Below, one piece after another: positions 30,965 to 43,725 of a stretch of DNA of 64,000 nt. Each line of letters opens with the position of its first letter. The stretch's first letter is position 1. The position numbers and the translations under genes are program-made. The notes beneath the pieces were generated by a model. That model searched no databases. It was not told the DNA's origin and was given only the letters and a program-made list of their open reading frames with translations. The stretch spans positions 1,947,501-2,011,500 of the forward strand of contig NZ_CANMQD010000001.1 in the NCBI RefSeq assembly GCF_947499945.1, written 5' to 3'. Source of the DNA: an uncultured Sulfitobacter sp. GTDB lineage: Bacteria; Pseudomonadota; Alphaproteobacteria; Rhodobacterales; Rhodobacteraceae.

Positions 30965-32014
30965 GTGCTGGTACTGATTTTAGCGGGTGTGATCTGGGGT
31001 GTGGGCGCTGCGATGGGCACGCCGCGTCCTGCACGGTGGATAATGATTTGCTTGTTGCTGGTTATGGTCATCATCGTGCAACTGGTCTTTCCCGAGGGCC
31101 ATTCCCTGCGCGCGGCAACAGGCGGATCAGCGGCACCTTGGTTTATTTTTGGTGGTATTGGCGCATTGGTATTCATCTATTCGCGTTTCATTGCGCGGAT
31201 ACGGGTGCAGACAGGGGCGGATGATGCGCCTGCGATGGTAATTAGCAAACAGGGCAGCTTTTCAGAGACGGAATTGAATCGGTATGCTCGTCACATTGCT
31301 CTACGCGAAGTGGGTGGCGCAGGGCAAAAAGCGCTCAAAAACGCTAAGGTGCTGGTAATCGGGGCAGGGGGGCTCGGCGCACCTGTGCTGCAATATCTGG
31401 CGGCAGCAGGTGTTGGCACGATTGGCGTGATTGACGATGATACGGTCGAGAATACCAACCTTCAGCGTCAGGTGATTCACAAGGACGCCAACATCGGTAT
31501 GCCCAAGGTCTTTTCGGCGCAGGCGGAAATGGTTGCTCAGAACCCTTTTGTCACCGTCAAACCCTATCACCGCCGCCTCGATGCAAGCATCGCGCCCGAG
31601 TTGATTGCGGAATATGACCTGGTGATCGACGGCTGCGACAATTTCGACACACGATATCTGGTGAACGCGACCTGTGTTGCCGGAAGTGTCCCGCTTGTTT
31701 CTGGTGCGCTGAGCCAGTGGGAAGGGCAGCTCAGCGTATTTGACCCTGCCCACGGCGCGCCCTGTTACCAGTGTATTTTTCCCCACGCACCCGCCGCGCA
31801 TCTGGCACCCAACTGTGCCGAGGCGGGTGTGATTGGCCCTTTGCCGGGTGTGGTCGGCGCGATGATGGCAGTGGAAGCAGTCAAGATTATCACGGGCGCA
31901 GGCACGCCCTTGCGCGGCCAGATGGTGATCTATGATGCACTTTATGCCGAGAGCCGCAGTATCAAATTGACCCCGCGCAGCGACTGTCCGATTTGCGCCC
32001 ATATGCAAGCCTGA
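30965..32014 (+). CDS. Membrane-anchored ThiF/MoeB/HesA family adenylyltransferase
   Basis: 349 residues with GTG start at 30965 (GGAG seven bases upstream). The N-terminal ~80 residues hold three hydrophobic helices (LVLILAGVIWGVG, IMICLLLVMVIIVQLVF, WFIFGGIGALVFIY). A complete E1-like domain follows: NRYARHIALREVGGAGQ, the ATP loop VIGAGGLGAPVL, VIDGCDNFDTRYLVN, zinc ligands CYQC and CPIC. MoeB and ThiF activate the C-terminal Gly-Gly of small sulfur carriers. The membrane anchor is unlike Escherichia coli MoeB; no MoaD/ThiS gene is adjacent. Confidence 0.82.
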   Translation: MLVLILAGVIWGVGAAMGTPRPARWIMICLLLVMVIIVQLVFPEGHSLRAATGGSAAPWFIFGGIGALVFIYSRFIARIRVQTGADDAPAMVISKQGSFSETELNRYARHIALREVGGAGQKALKNAKVLVIGAGGLGAPVLQYLAAAGVGTIGVIDDDTVENTNLQRQVIHKDANIGMPKVFSAQAEMVAQNPFVTVKPYHRRLDASIAPELIAEYDLVIDGCDNFDTRYLVNATCVAGSVPLVSGALSQWEGQLSVFDPAHGAPCYQCIFPHAPAAHLAPNCAEAGVIGPLPGVVGAMMAVEAVKIITGAGTPLRGQMVIYDALYAESRSIKLTPRSDCPICAHMQA

Positions 32015-32067
32015 ACATTGTAAGCCCCACACCGCACTCTTACTTTGGGTGCAAAGGAGACCACCAC

Positions 32068-34080
32068 ATGAACCCGCTTTTGCAAGACTGGAAGACCCCC
32101 TTTGGCTTAGCGCCCTTTGACCAAATCTCAGATGATGATTTCGCACCGGCACTGGAGGAGGCCTTAGCTGCTCATAACGCAGAGATTGACGCGATTGCAG
32201 ACAATCCTCAAGCGCCCAGTTTTTCAAACACGGTTGAGGCGCTGGAGGCTGTGGGCGGTAAGCTAGATAAGGTTCTGAGCGTTTTTTATACGGTCGCAGG
32301 CGCAGATAGTAATCCTGCCCGTGAGGCGTTGCAGCGCGATTTCTCTCCTAAGCTATCTGGGCATTTCGCTGAGATTTCTGCGAATAAAGCGCTCTTTGCG
32401 CGGGTGGATGCCGTCTGGCAAGGGCGTGATGCGCTGGACCTGAGCGACGAGCAGGCGCGTGTGCTTAAGCTGACGCATCTGGGGTTTGTGCGGGCGGGTT
32501 CCGCGCTGACTGGCGCGGATGAGACGCGGATGAAAGAGATCAAAGGGCGCCTTGCTGTACTGGGAACCGAGTTTACGCAAAACTTGCTGGGCGATGAGCG
32601 GAGCTGGTTTATGAAGCTGGAAGAGGCTGACCTTGAGGGGTTGCCTGACTTCGTGATTGATACAGCGCGTGCTGCCGGTGAGGAAAAAGAGGCGGGTGGG
32701 CCAGTTGTGACTTTGTCACGCTCGCTCATCACGCCATTTTTGCAATTCAGCCCGCGGCGAGATCTGCGCGAGCGTGCATTCCTAGCATGGGAAGCGCGTG
32801 GGGCAAATGGTGGCGAGACAGACAACCGTGCAATCGCTTCGGAGACGCTGGTTTTGCGCAAGGAGCGGGCGGCGCTTTTGGGTTATAATAGCTTTTCAGA
32901 CTACAAACTGGAGACGGAAATGGCCAAGATACCCGCCGCTGTGCGTGATCTGCTGATGCAGGTCTGGGAGCCGGCAAAGGCGCAGGCCAATGCGGATGCA
33001 GAAGTGCTCACCAAGATGATGCATGCGGATGGGGTGAACGGTGATCTGGCCCCATGGGATTGGCGCTACTACGCGGAGAAACGCCGCGCTGTGGAGCATG
33101 ATCTGGATGAGGCGGCGCTCAAGCCTTACTTCCAGCTTGATCGTATGATTGAGGCATCTTTTGCCTGTGCGACAAGGCTGTTTGGATTGGAGTTCAAGCC
33201 GCTTGATGTGCCGCTGTACCACGCCGATTGTCGCGCATGGGAAGTCACGCGGAATGGCGAGCATGTGGCCGTGTTCATTGGCGACTATTTCGCACGCGGA
33301 TCCAAGCGCTCTGGTGCGTGGTGCTCGGCCATGCGTGCGCAGGCGAAGTTCCCCAAAGTTCAGGCCCCTGTGGTCATCAACGTGTGCAACTTTGCCAAGG
33401 GTGATCCCGCGCTGCTGTCATATGACGATGCCCGCACGCTGTTTCATGAGTTTGGCCATGCGCTGCACCAGATGCTGTCGGATGTGACTTATGAGAGTGT
33501 CTCAGGCACTTCTGTAGCGCGCGATTTCGTGGAGCTGCCAAGCCAACTTTATGAGCATTGGCTGGACGTGCCAGAAGTACTGGGCGAGTTTGCGACCCAT
33601 GCTAAAACGGGTGAGGCGATGCCGCGCGAGATGCTTGATAAAGTGTTGGGCGCATCGACCTTCGATATGGGTTTCCAGACGGTTGAATATGTTGCCTCCG
33701 CGCTTGTCGATCTTGCGTTCCATGAAGGGGATGCCCCTGCCGACGTTATGGTGAAACAGCGCGAAGTGCTGAACGGTCTCGGCATGCCCGCCGCGATCAC
33801 CATGCGCCACGCGTCTCCGCATTTTGCGCATGTATTTTCCGGTGATGGATATTCCAGCGGCTATTATAGTTATATGTGGTCGGAAGTGATGGATGCGGAT
33901 GCGTTTGAGGCTTTCGAAGAGGCCACTGGTGCCTTTGACCCCGAGCGTGCAAAAGCGCTGGAGGAGCATATCCTGTCTACAGGCGGAAGCCGTGATGCAG
34001 CAGAACTCTATATCGCGTTCCGTGGCCGTTTGCCTGGTGTCGAGGCATTGCTCAAAGGGCGTGGACTAAAGGCTGCCTAG
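32068..34080 (+). CDS. M3 family metallopeptidase (oligopeptidase A / Dcp type)
   Basis: 670 residues, the normal size for this family of cytoplasmic zinc peptidases that degrade short peptides. The zinc site HEFGH is at 460-464 (TLFHEFGHALHQML), with the family segments GSKRSGAWCSAMR before it and HASPHFAHVFSGDGYSSGYYSYMWSE (only SSGYYSYMWSE is diagnostic) towards the end. The ATG at 32068 follows AAAGGAGA; an upstream in-frame ATG overlaps the previous gene and lacks family similarity. It converges on ghrA with a 4-bp overlap. Confidence 0.93.
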   Translation: MNPLLQDWKTPFGLAPFDQISDDDFAPALEEALAAHNAEIDAIADNPQAPSFSNTVEALEAVGGKLDKVLSVFYTVAGADSNPAREALQRDFSPKLSGHFAEISANKALFARVDAVWQGRDALDLSDEQARVLKLTHLGFVRAGSALTGADETRMKEIKGRLAVLGTEFTQNLLGDERSWFMKLEEADLEGLPDFVIDTARAAGEEKEAGGPVVTLSRSLITPFLQFSPRRDLRERAFLAWEARGANGGETDNRAIASETLVLRKERAALLGYNSFSDYKLETEMAKIPAAVRDLLMQVWEPAKAQANADAEVLTKMMHADGVNGDLAPWDWRYYAEKRRAVEHDLDEAALKPYFQLDRMIEASFACATRLFGLEFKPLDVPLYHADCRAWEVTRNGEHVAVFIGDYFARGSKRSGAWCSAMRAQAKFPKVQAPVVINVCNFAKGDPALLSYDDARTLFHEFGHALHQMLSDVTYESVSGTSVARDFVELPSQLYEHWLDVPEVLGEFATHAKTGEAMPREMLDKVLGASTFDMGFQTVEYVASALVDLAFHEGDAPADVMVKQREVLNGLGMPAAITMRHASPHFAHVFSGDGYSSGYYSYMWSEVMDADAFEAFEEATGAFDPERAKALEEHILSTGGSRDAAELYIAFRGRLPGVEALLKGRGLKAA

Positions 34081-35006
34081 TATCCCAAGGTGCAGTCAAC
34101 GAGATTGATGAAATCCGCGCCTTGCTCTCCCCGCTTGATGTTCTCCACGATAACTTCGCTCGCTGTGCTGGCCCGCGTTTCTGCGGCGATGTGGGGCGTC
34201 ACAGTCACCAGAGGATGCGCCCAGAACGGGTGCTCCTGCGGCAGGGGTTCGACGCGAAACACATCCAATGTGGCGTGTGCGATTTGGCCTGCGTCCAAAG
34301 CGGCAATCAGCGCGTCATCGTCGATAAGCGGCCCCCGGCCCGGATTGATGAGGAACGCACCGCGCGGCATTTGAGCGAGCGTTTCCTCATTGAAGAGGTT
34401 CGTCGTTGCAGGCGTGTCGGGCAGCAACGTCACAGCGATCTCGGCACGGCGCAAGGCATCGGCAAGACCATCTTCGCCATTCAAGCATGTAACGCCTGCT
34501 ACATCCTTGGAGCTGCGAGACCAGCCCGTGACACGAAACCCAAGACCGAGCAGAGCCTGCGCACAGGCCGTCCCCAAAGCGCCGAGGCCAAAAATCACGA
34601 CTTCGCGCTCCTGTGCCAGCGGCGGCGTTTTAACAGTCCAACCGTGCGAGGGGTTTACAATATGCGCGTCCATCCCGAGGTGGTAGCGCATTACATGCCC
34701 TGTGACCCATTCCACCATCCCTTTGGTCAGACCGGGGTCAACCATCCGCGCCAACGGGATTTTCAGCGTCTGGTTTCCCGTGATCTGCTCAACCCCTGCC
34801 CAAAGGTTCAACACGGCCTTGGCGCGGGTGTAGGGTGTGAAATCCTGTAGATCGCTGTTGGGCGCATAGACGATATAGTCGACCTGATCGGGGGCGATAT
34901 CTTGACTTAGATGTGCCTCGATGCCTGCGGCGGCAAGAGCGCTGCGCAGGGGGGCTTCATAGGTGGTCCAGCGCTCGGGCTTTGCGGCGAAAAGGATATT
35001 GATCAT
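34077..35006 (-). CDS. ghrA: Glyoxylate/hydroxypyruvate reductase A
   Basis: An NAD(P)H-dependent 2-ketoacid reductase. The 309-residue D-isomer dehydrogenase has the nucleotide loop VVIFGLGALGTACAQALLGLG, the NPGRGPLIDDDAL segment with the catalytic Arg, the DVFRVEPLPQEHPFW Glu region and the catalytic His in VTPHIAAET. The short N-terminal domain is typical of the GhrA branch. Its start overlaps the stop of the upstream VOC gene by 4 bp. Confidence 0.9.
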   Translation of the reverse strand: MINILFAAKPERWTTYEAPLRSALAAAGIEAHLSQDIAPDQVDYIVYAPNSDLQDFTPYTRAKAVLNLWAGVEQITGNQTLKIPLARMVDPGLTKGMVEWVTGHVMRYHLGMDAHIVNPSHGWTVKTPPLAQEREVVIFGLGALGTACAQALLGLGFRVTGWSRSSKDVAGVTCLNGEDGLADALRRAEIAVTLLPDTPATTNLFNEETLAQMPRGAFLINPGRGPLIDDDALIAALDAGQIAHATLDVFRVEPLPQEHPFWAHPLVTVTPHIAAETRASTASEVIVENIKRGEQGADFINLVDCTLGY

Positions 35007-35413
35007 CTGGCAAATGCCGCGTTCATATCGGCCAGTCCTTTGAACTCAATAGGGTTGCCAGAAGGATCGGTAAAGAACATGGTTGATTGCTCACCTGGCT
35101 CACCTTTAAATCGCGTCTGGGGTGCAAGGATGAACTCAATGCCCTTGGCCTCCATGCGGTCAGCCAAAGCGCGCCAGTCGGCATAGGGCAAAACAGCACC
35201 GAAATGGGGCATCGGTACTTTGTGCTCACCTACCAGACCCGTGGAGGCGACACTCATCGGGGTGCCAAGGTGGCAGGACAATTGATGCCCGAAGAAATCA
35301 AAATCGACCCAAGTGTTCGTGCTGCGCCCCTCTTTGCATCCTAAAAGGCCGCCGTAAAACGCACGTGTTTTGTCAAGGTCGGTCACGTTAAAAGCGAAGT
35401 GGAAGATGGACAT
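35003..35413 (-). CDS. VOC family (glyoxalase/dioxygenase fold) protein
   Basis: 136 residues with two beta-alpha-beta-beta-beta modules: FHFAFNVTDLDKTRAFYGGLLG and MPHFGAVLPYADWRALADRM, ending TMFFTDPSGNPIEFKG. The metal-site His and Glu positions seem occupied (H5, E at the FxxP-xGN-xIEF motif). The substrate is unknown. It forms a two-gene unit with ghrA, which may hint at aldehyde or ketoacid detoxification, but this is context only. Confidence 0.82.
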   Translation of the reverse strand: MSIFHFAFNVTDLDKTRAFYGGLLGCKEGRSTNTWVDFDFFGHQLSCHLGTPMSVASTGLVGEHKVPMPHFGAVLPYADWRALADRMEAKGIEFILAPQTRFKGEPGEQSTMFFTDPSGNPIEFKGLADMNAAFAR

Positions 35414-35456
35414 ACTGGGCGGACCTTATCTGACGTGTTTGAACATGGAGAAGCGG

Positions 35457-36596
35457 TTAGCGTGGCCTGTGTACATGCGCCGATTGCACAAGGCCAAAGG
35501 CAAGCATGAGAACGAGCATTGCAGAGCCACCATAACTGACCAGTGGTAGAGGTACGCCCACAACAGGGGCCAGCCCCATCACCATCGACATGTTAACGGC
35601 AAAGAACAAAAAGAAGTTCAGCGCGATGCCGAGGATGAGCAGCGATGAAAACCGGTCTTTGTTCATGACCGCAGAAACCACGCAAAAGACGATGATCAGC
35701 GCATAGAGCACCAGCAGAGATATCCCCCCGATAAAGCCGAATTCCTCTGCCAATGTGGTGAAGATAAAATCGGTATGCTTTTCAGGCAGGAAGTTCAGCC
35801 GCGACTGTGTTCCTTGCATGAAACCACGCCCTGTCCAGCCGCCAGAACCGAGAGCGATCTTGGACTGGGTGATGTGATATCCCGCTCCGAGGGGATCCGA
35901 GCTTGGGTCCAAAAACGTATCGATGCGGCGGAACTGGTAATCCTTGAGCAATTGCCAAGGGGTGCCGCGTGACTGGAAGACAGCAACCACTAGGCCGATG
36001 CCTGCCGCGATGACTGTTGCGAAATATGCCCAATGCACGCCCGCCAAAAACATCAACCCGCCCCCCGCAGCCATCAGCAGGATCGCAGTGCCAAGGTCGG
36101 GCTGTTTGAGAACAAGGGCGGTGGGGACAATGATGATCAGCAGGGGCAGCAACACCCATAAGGGGCGCGACGTTTTCTTGGCGGGGAGCCAATCATAATA
36201 GGCGGCCAAAAACATGACCAAAGTAATCTTTGTCATCTCGGAGGGTTGCAGGCGGATAAATCCAAGATCGATCCAGCGCTGGGCACCCATACCGACGGCG
36301 CCAAAAAACTCCACTCCGATCAGGAGCATGATAGAGACGCCATAAGCCACGCCGGCAAGGTTGCGCCACATCCAGATAGGGACCAATCCAACGGCCACCA
36401 TCAAGCACAGGCCCAGGGCAAACCGCTTCATCTGCGGCTCTGCCCAAGGGGAATAACCACCCCCCGCAACGGAATAGAGCATTAGAAAACCTGTGCCTGC
36501 TACAGCAGTGAGCAGCAGGACCAGTGGCCAGTTCAAGTACAGGATTTTGCGAAAACCGGTCGGGACCGATTTGACGGTATATTCAAGATAACTCAT
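35457..36596 (-). CDS. rodA: Peptidoglycan glycosyltransferase RodA
   Basis: A SEDS-family polymerase that builds glycan strands for cell elongation with PBP2. At 379 residues with ten predicted helices it is typical. Marks: MGAQRWIDLGFIRLQPSEMTKI, LKQPDLGTAILLMAAGG, and the late ALGSGGWTGRGFMQGTQSRLNFLPEKHTDFIF block (key: LNFLPEKHTDFIF). Its start overlaps the mrdA stop by 4 bp. It is last in the mreB-mreC-mreD-mrdA-rodA block. Confidence 0.96.
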   Translation of the reverse strand: MSYLEYTVKSVPTGFRKILYLNWPLVLLLTAVAGTGFLMLYSVAGGGYSPWAEPQMKRFALGLCLMVAVGLVPIWMWRNLAGVAYGVSIMLLIGVEFFGAVGMGAQRWIDLGFIRLQPSEMTKITLVMFLAAYYDWLPAKKTSRPLWVLLPLLIIIVPTALVLKQPDLGTAILLMAAGGGLMFLAGVHWAYFATVIAAGIGLVVAVFQSRGTPWQLLKDYQFRRIDTFLDPSSDPLGAGYHITQSKIALGSGGWTGRGFMQGTQSRLNFLPEKHTDFIFTTLAEEFGFIGGISLLVLYALIIVFCVVSAVMNKDRFSSLLILGIALNFFLFFAVNMSMVMGLAPVVGVPLPLVSYGGSAMLVLMLAFGLVQSAHVHRPR

Positions 36597-38515
36597 GCTT
36601 GATCGCTGTTCTTTTTGATGCGGGCCTCGGGCTGTACATCGCGCAGTTTGCGCTGCTGGATTTTGATCCGGCCACGGTCGCCCGTGGGATAGGCCTCAAG
36701 TGGCGGTTCGCCCTCATAAAGTGCCTGTAGCATCACATCCCGCGCAATGGGCGCCGCCGCAGTCGAGCCGCCGCCACCGTGTTCGACCAGTACGGCACAG
36801 GCGTAGCGCGGGTTGTCGTAAGGGGCAAAGCCAACAAACAAGGCATGGTCGCGCTGCTCCCATGGGACTTCGCTGTTGTTCACCACTGCTGAGCGGACCT
36901 GTGAGGTGCCAGTCTTGCCTGCCATGCGCATGCCATCGGCGATGATCCTGCTGCGGTATGCCGTGCCACGGCGATCATTCACAACGGCATACATGGATTT
37001 GCGCATCTTGCGCAGGTTGCCCTCTTTCATGTCGAGTTGTGCATTGCCTTTTACGGGTTGCTCCACACCGTTTACTGTTTTCACCAGCCTTGGTGTGATT
37101 TCGCGACCCGTCGCCAGACGTGCAGTCATCACCGCCAGCTGCATAGGAGACGCCAACATAAAGCCCTGCCCGATAGATGCATTCACGGTATCGCCGATGA
37201 CCCAGTCCTCGCCACGGTTTTGCAGCTTCCAGTCTTTGGTCGGTGTCAGACCCGAATTGACCGAGCTGAGGGCCAGATCATGCCGGATGCCGAGGCCAAA
37301 GCGATTGGACATGGCTGAAATCTTTTCAATTCCGACTTTGAGCGCCAGATCATAATAATACACATCGCAGGAGCGTTTGAGCGACGTTTCAAGATCGACC
37401 CAGCCGTGACCAGAGCGCTTCCAGCAGTGGAATCTACGCCCGCCCACTTCGAGATGACCGGGGCAATAAACGGTCTCATCCGGCCCGATAATCCCCGCCT
37501 CGATTGCGGCCATTGCAGTCATCATTTTGAAAGTGGAGCCTGGCGGGTAAGCCCCTTGCACGGTCTTGTTCACCAATGGGCGGTATTTGTCCGTGAGCAG
37601 CGGGTCATAATCCTTGGAGGAGATGCCGCCAATAAACAGGTTTGGATCATAGGAAGGCGCAGAGGAATTTGCGAGAATGTCACCTTTCTCGCAATCAATG
37701 ATGACCACCGCCGCGCTTTCGCCAGTCAGGCGAGCCTGCACATAATTTTGCAATTTCGCATCGATAGTAAGTTGGAGGGCGGCGCCGGACTGACCCTCGC
37801 GGCGCTCAAGCTCGCGCATCACACGGCCTGTTGCGTTCACTTCAACCTGTTTGGTGCCAGCCGTGCCGCGCAGGAGTTTTTCCTCACGCGCCTCAACGTT
37901 GATCTTGCCGATCTGGAAGCGGGGGATGCGTAGAACCGCGTCGGGATCTTCAAGCGCATCAAGATCTTTCTGGCTCACGCGGCCCACACGCCCCACAACA
38001 TGGGCAAAGTCGGAGCCGCGCGGATAAACCCGCGTGCTGCCGACTTCGGGGGCAACGCCGGGAAGGGCGGGTGCATTCACAGAAACGGCGCTGACCGCGT
38101 CCCAGCTGACGTCCTCAGCGATGGTGACGGGCAGGAAGGGCGCAGAGCGGTTGAGCTCGCGCACAGCACTTTCGGTCTGTTCCGGGGTGAGGTTAATCAG
38201 GCTGGCGAGGCGCTGCATCACGTCCTCAACATTACCTGCATCCTCGCGCACCATAACAATTCGATAGCTGGGCACGTTCTGGGCCAGCTGCATGCCGTTA
38301 CGGTCAAATATCTCGCCGCGCTTTGGTGGAATAAGGCGGATGTTAATCCGGTTTTCTTCGGCAAGCAGGCGAAACTGGTCGGCTTGGTCTACTTGTAAGT
38401 ACCGCATACGCGCGGCAAGGCCGCCCATGAACAACAGTTGCACCCCGCCCAAAAGGGCGGCACGACGGCCCAGCTTTGCGTGGCTGGCATCTGTTTCGGC
38501 TCTGCTGCGTCTCAT
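36593..38515 (-). CDS. mrdA: Penicillin-binding protein 2 (elongasome transpeptidase)
   Basis: A class B PBP that cross-links lateral-wall peptidoglycan. 640 residues: one N-terminal membrane anchor (AALLGGVQLLFMGGLAARM), a pedestal domain with RGEIFDRNGMQLAQN, then the transpeptidase domain with the active-site SxxK (PPGSTFKMM), SxN-like (KRSCDVYYYD) and KTG (MAGKTGTSQ) motifs. All catalytic boxes are present. It is coupled by overlap to rodA and lies 21 bp after mreD. Confidence 0.96.
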   Translation of the reverse strand: MRRSRAETDASHAKLGRRAALLGGVQLLFMGGLAARMRYLQVDQADQFRLLAEENRINIRLIPPKRGEIFDRNGMQLAQNVPSYRIVMVREDAGNVEDVMQRLASLINLTPEQTESAVRELNRSAPFLPVTIAEDVSWDAVSAVSVNAPALPGVAPEVGSTRVYPRGSDFAHVVGRVGRVSQKDLDALEDPDAVLRIPRFQIGKINVEAREEKLLRGTAGTKQVEVNATGRVMRELERREGQSGAALQLTIDAKLQNYVQARLTGESAAVVIIDCEKGDILANSSAPSYDPNLFIGGISSKDYDPLLTDKYRPLVNKTVQGAYPPGSTFKMMTAMAAIEAGIIGPDETVYCPGHLEVGGRRFHCWKRSGHGWVDLETSLKRSCDVYYYDLALKVGIEKISAMSNRFGLGIRHDLALSSVNSGLTPTKDWKLQNRGEDWVIGDTVNASIGQGFMLASPMQLAVMTARLATGREITPRLVKTVNGVEQPVKGNAQLDMKEGNLRKMRKSMYAVVNDRRGTAYRSRIIADGMRMAGKTGTSQVRSAVVNNSEVPWEQRDHALFVGFAPYDNPRYACAVLVEHGGGGSTAAAPIARDVMLQALYEGEPPLEAYPTGDRGRIKIQQRKLRDVQPEARIKKNSDQA

Positions 38516-38536
38516 GCTGTCTGCCTCATTTGTTCA

Positions 38537-39169
38537 TCATGCGCGCCCGCCTAGGGCGTCAAGTTCTCCCGGTGCAGCGCGGCGCACGCCCATTAAGGAG
38601 CGCGTGACAAAAACGACGGCGGGATAAACCAAGATCGTTATGCCAAGCTCTAGCAAACTAAGCCGTAGCTGTGGCGCTGGCACCAGTAAAAGGGATAGCA
38701 CAATCCTGTTCGCGATCAAAATACCTGTAAGCAGCACAGCCACTGAAACCCACTCGGCGCCAAATGTAGCATCCCGCAAAGACCTACTGCGTCCTTTGAG
38801 GTTTTCACATGCCAGCAATGCCAGAAGAGCCCAAAGGCCAGGTGGTCGCTGGAGCAATAAGTCAGCCAGCAGAAAAACCAGAGCGAGCAGGAGCGATGGC
38901 ACATATTCAGGGCGGCGCAGCGACCATGCAAAAGCAAATGCAATCAAGAGGTCTGGGCCGATCAAAAAGCGGTTGCTGCCTTGGTCCAGTAGATCGCGCA
39001 GGCGGGCCTCTGCAGGGTCGATAACTGCCAATGGCGGGAAAAGCTCGGGCGTGAAAAGTGACACGGGTTGGGTGTCAATTGGCAACAGATGAAAGAATAG
39101 GATCAAAAGCGTGAGTGCGATAAAGGCACTGCGCATTAGCCATAGTCTTGCTGGTGAAAGCTCGTCCAT
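38537..39169 (-). CDS. mreD: Rod shape-determining protein MreD
   Basis: A 210-residue, highly hydrophobic protein with about six helices, placed exactly between mreC and mrdA. Sequence similarity in MreD is always weak, so the call rests on position, size and topology (for instance LRRPEYVPSLLLALVFLLAD and VSVAVLLTGILIANRIVLSLL-type helices). The protein helps couple cytoplasmic MreB to the periplasmic wall enzymes. The C-terminal tail is longer and more charged than in E. coli MreD. Confidence 0.85.
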   Translation of the reverse strand: MDELSPARLWLMRSAFIALTLLILFFHLLPIDTQPVSLFTPELFPPLAVIDPAEARLRDLLDQGSNRFLIGPDLLIAFAFAWSLRRPEYVPSLLLALVFLLADLLLQRPPGLWALLALLACENLKGRSRSLRDATFGAEWVSVAVLLTGILIANRIVLSLLLVPAPQLRLSLLELGITILVYPAVVFVTRSLMGVRRAAPGELDALGGRA

Positions 39170-39175
39170 CTGCGT

Positions 39176-40093
39176 CTACTCGCTCACTAAGGGGTCGGCG
39201 ATCTCGGCAAGTGGTTGCGGCCCCTGGACTTGTGGGTTCGTCGAGATTACGGAAGGGTAGTTCACGACAGTGTCAGTGCCGTGATGGCGCAACACGCGTA
39301 GAAATTCCAACCGCTCAAAATCCGCAGCAAGGCGTACGCGCAACCGGCCGCCAGGGTCAGCCGCAATTTGCCCGATCAGCAGGCCTGCAGGAAATACGCC
39401 GCCATCGCCAGAGCTGATGACCCGGTCACCGGGGCGAACCAATTCGGGGTTCTCTAGAAAATCTATCGGCGGCGCGGCGGAGTTGTCGCCTGCCACAATT
39501 GCGCGTTGGCCGGAAGGCTGGATCACAGCGGGAATGCGGCTTGAAGCGTCGGTGAGCAGGATCACCCGCGCCGTATTGTCCCCGACACCCGATATGCGCC
39601 CCACAAGTCCGATGCCATCCATCGTGGCCCACCCTTCGATCAGCCCGTCGCGCGCACCGACATTGAGCAGCACAGATTGGCGAAACGGCGAACCACTATC
39701 TGCCATGACAACACCCGTCACATAGGTCAGGCGAGGGTCAAGACGAACGTTGTTCAGATCAAGCAGGCGGGCGTTTTCTTGCTCCAGTTGGAGGGCTGCC
39801 TCTTTCCACGTTTGCATGCGCCGCAACTCGGAACGGAGCTCTTGGTTCTGCTCCGACAGGCGCTGGTAGCTTTGATAATCGCGCAGCAGATTGATGGTGC
39901 CAGTTACGGGGGCCATTGCCCAATCAAGGTTTGGCACGAGGCTGTCTGTTACCTGTGCGCGAAACCGCTCGACCCGTGGGCTGTCGATGCGCCAGAGAAT
40001 AAATACTGCAGCCAGGACCAGCGCCAGCACCGCCAGAAGCAACCGGCGCAGAGGGCCAGTATAGTCGTTGGAGTTGTATTGGTCTCTTGCCAT
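39176..40093 (-). CDS. mreC: Rod shape-determining protein MreC
   Basis: 305 residues: a short cytoplasmic tail, one membrane helix (LLLAVLALVLAAVFILW), a coiled-coil segment (YQRLSEQNQELRSELRRMQTW) and the periplasmic beta-rich MreC domain (VTGVVMADSGSPFRQSVLLN, GLIEGWATMDGIGLVGRI). It activates PBP2/RodA from the periplasm. The frame runs 21 codons further upstream without another good start; ATG 40093 gives the normal short tail. It lies 93 bp after mreB. Confidence 0.94.
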   Translation of the reverse strand: MARDQYNSNDYTGPLRRLLLAVLALVLAAVFILWRIDSPRVERFRAQVTDSLVPNLDWAMAPVTGTINLLRDYQSYQRLSEQNQELRSELRRMQTWKEAALQLEQENARLLDLNNVRLDPRLTYVTGVVMADSGSPFRQSVLLNVGARDGLIEGWATMDGIGLVGRISGVGDNTARVILLTDASSRIPAVIQPSGQRAIVAGDNSAAPPIDFLENPELVRPGDRVISSGDGGVFPAGLLIGQIAADPGGRLRVRLAADFERLEFLRVLRHHGTDTVVNYPSVISTNPQVQGPQPLAEIADPLVSE

Positions 40094-40185
40094 GACGGCG
40101 TGACATTCCCTTGGTCTAGCCCTCAGTCCGGTCGCGTAATGAGGGCTTTGGTGCAAAAACTAAGGCGCACCCGCGCGGGGACGCT

Positions 40186-41998
<1,813 letters not shown>

Positions 41999-42039
41999 GG
42001 TTTGCTGAGCGGGGATCAAATCTTCCCAGCAGATTTGTG

Positions 42040-42064
42040 CCCAGACTTTCAATGAAAGTCTGGG
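42040..42064. terminator. Hairpin between convergent VOC gene and leuA
   Basis: A perfect 11-bp inverted repeat CCCAGACTTTC / GAAAGTCTGGG with an AAT loop, 42 bases after the VOC stop and 14 bases after the leuA stop. Neither strand has a proper T run behind it, so its terminator activity is uncertain. Confidence 0.4.
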
Positions 42065-42077
42065 TCTGGTTGCTAAC

Positions 42078-43643
<1,566 letters not shown>

Positions 43644-43673
43644 AAGTTTGGCTTTCTTTTATCTGCTGATCTT

Positions 43674-43725
43674 GGCGCGCGGCACATCCCTCTGAGCGGG
43701 CGCGCCTATTCGGCACGCTCAGAGG
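43674..43725 (-). promoter_or_regulatory. Attenuator-like alternative hairpins upstream of leuA
   Basis: On the - strand two hairpins compete. Hairpin A pairs 43716-43725 with 43689-43698 (CCTCTGAGCG / CGCTCAGAGG, 10 bp). Hairpin B pairs 43700-43706 with 43674-43680 (GGCGCGC / GCGCGCC, 7 bp). B's first arm lies in A's loop and A's second arm lies in B's loop, so they cannot both form simply. The leader-peptide stop codon falls inside A's first arm. No T run follows either, so the output could be Rho-dependent or translational. Confidence 0.6.

Noticed and set aside
42040-42064. Strong Rho-independent terminator for leuA
   Set aside because: The hairpin is perfect, but no T run follows on either strand, so it is listed only as a weak candidate.
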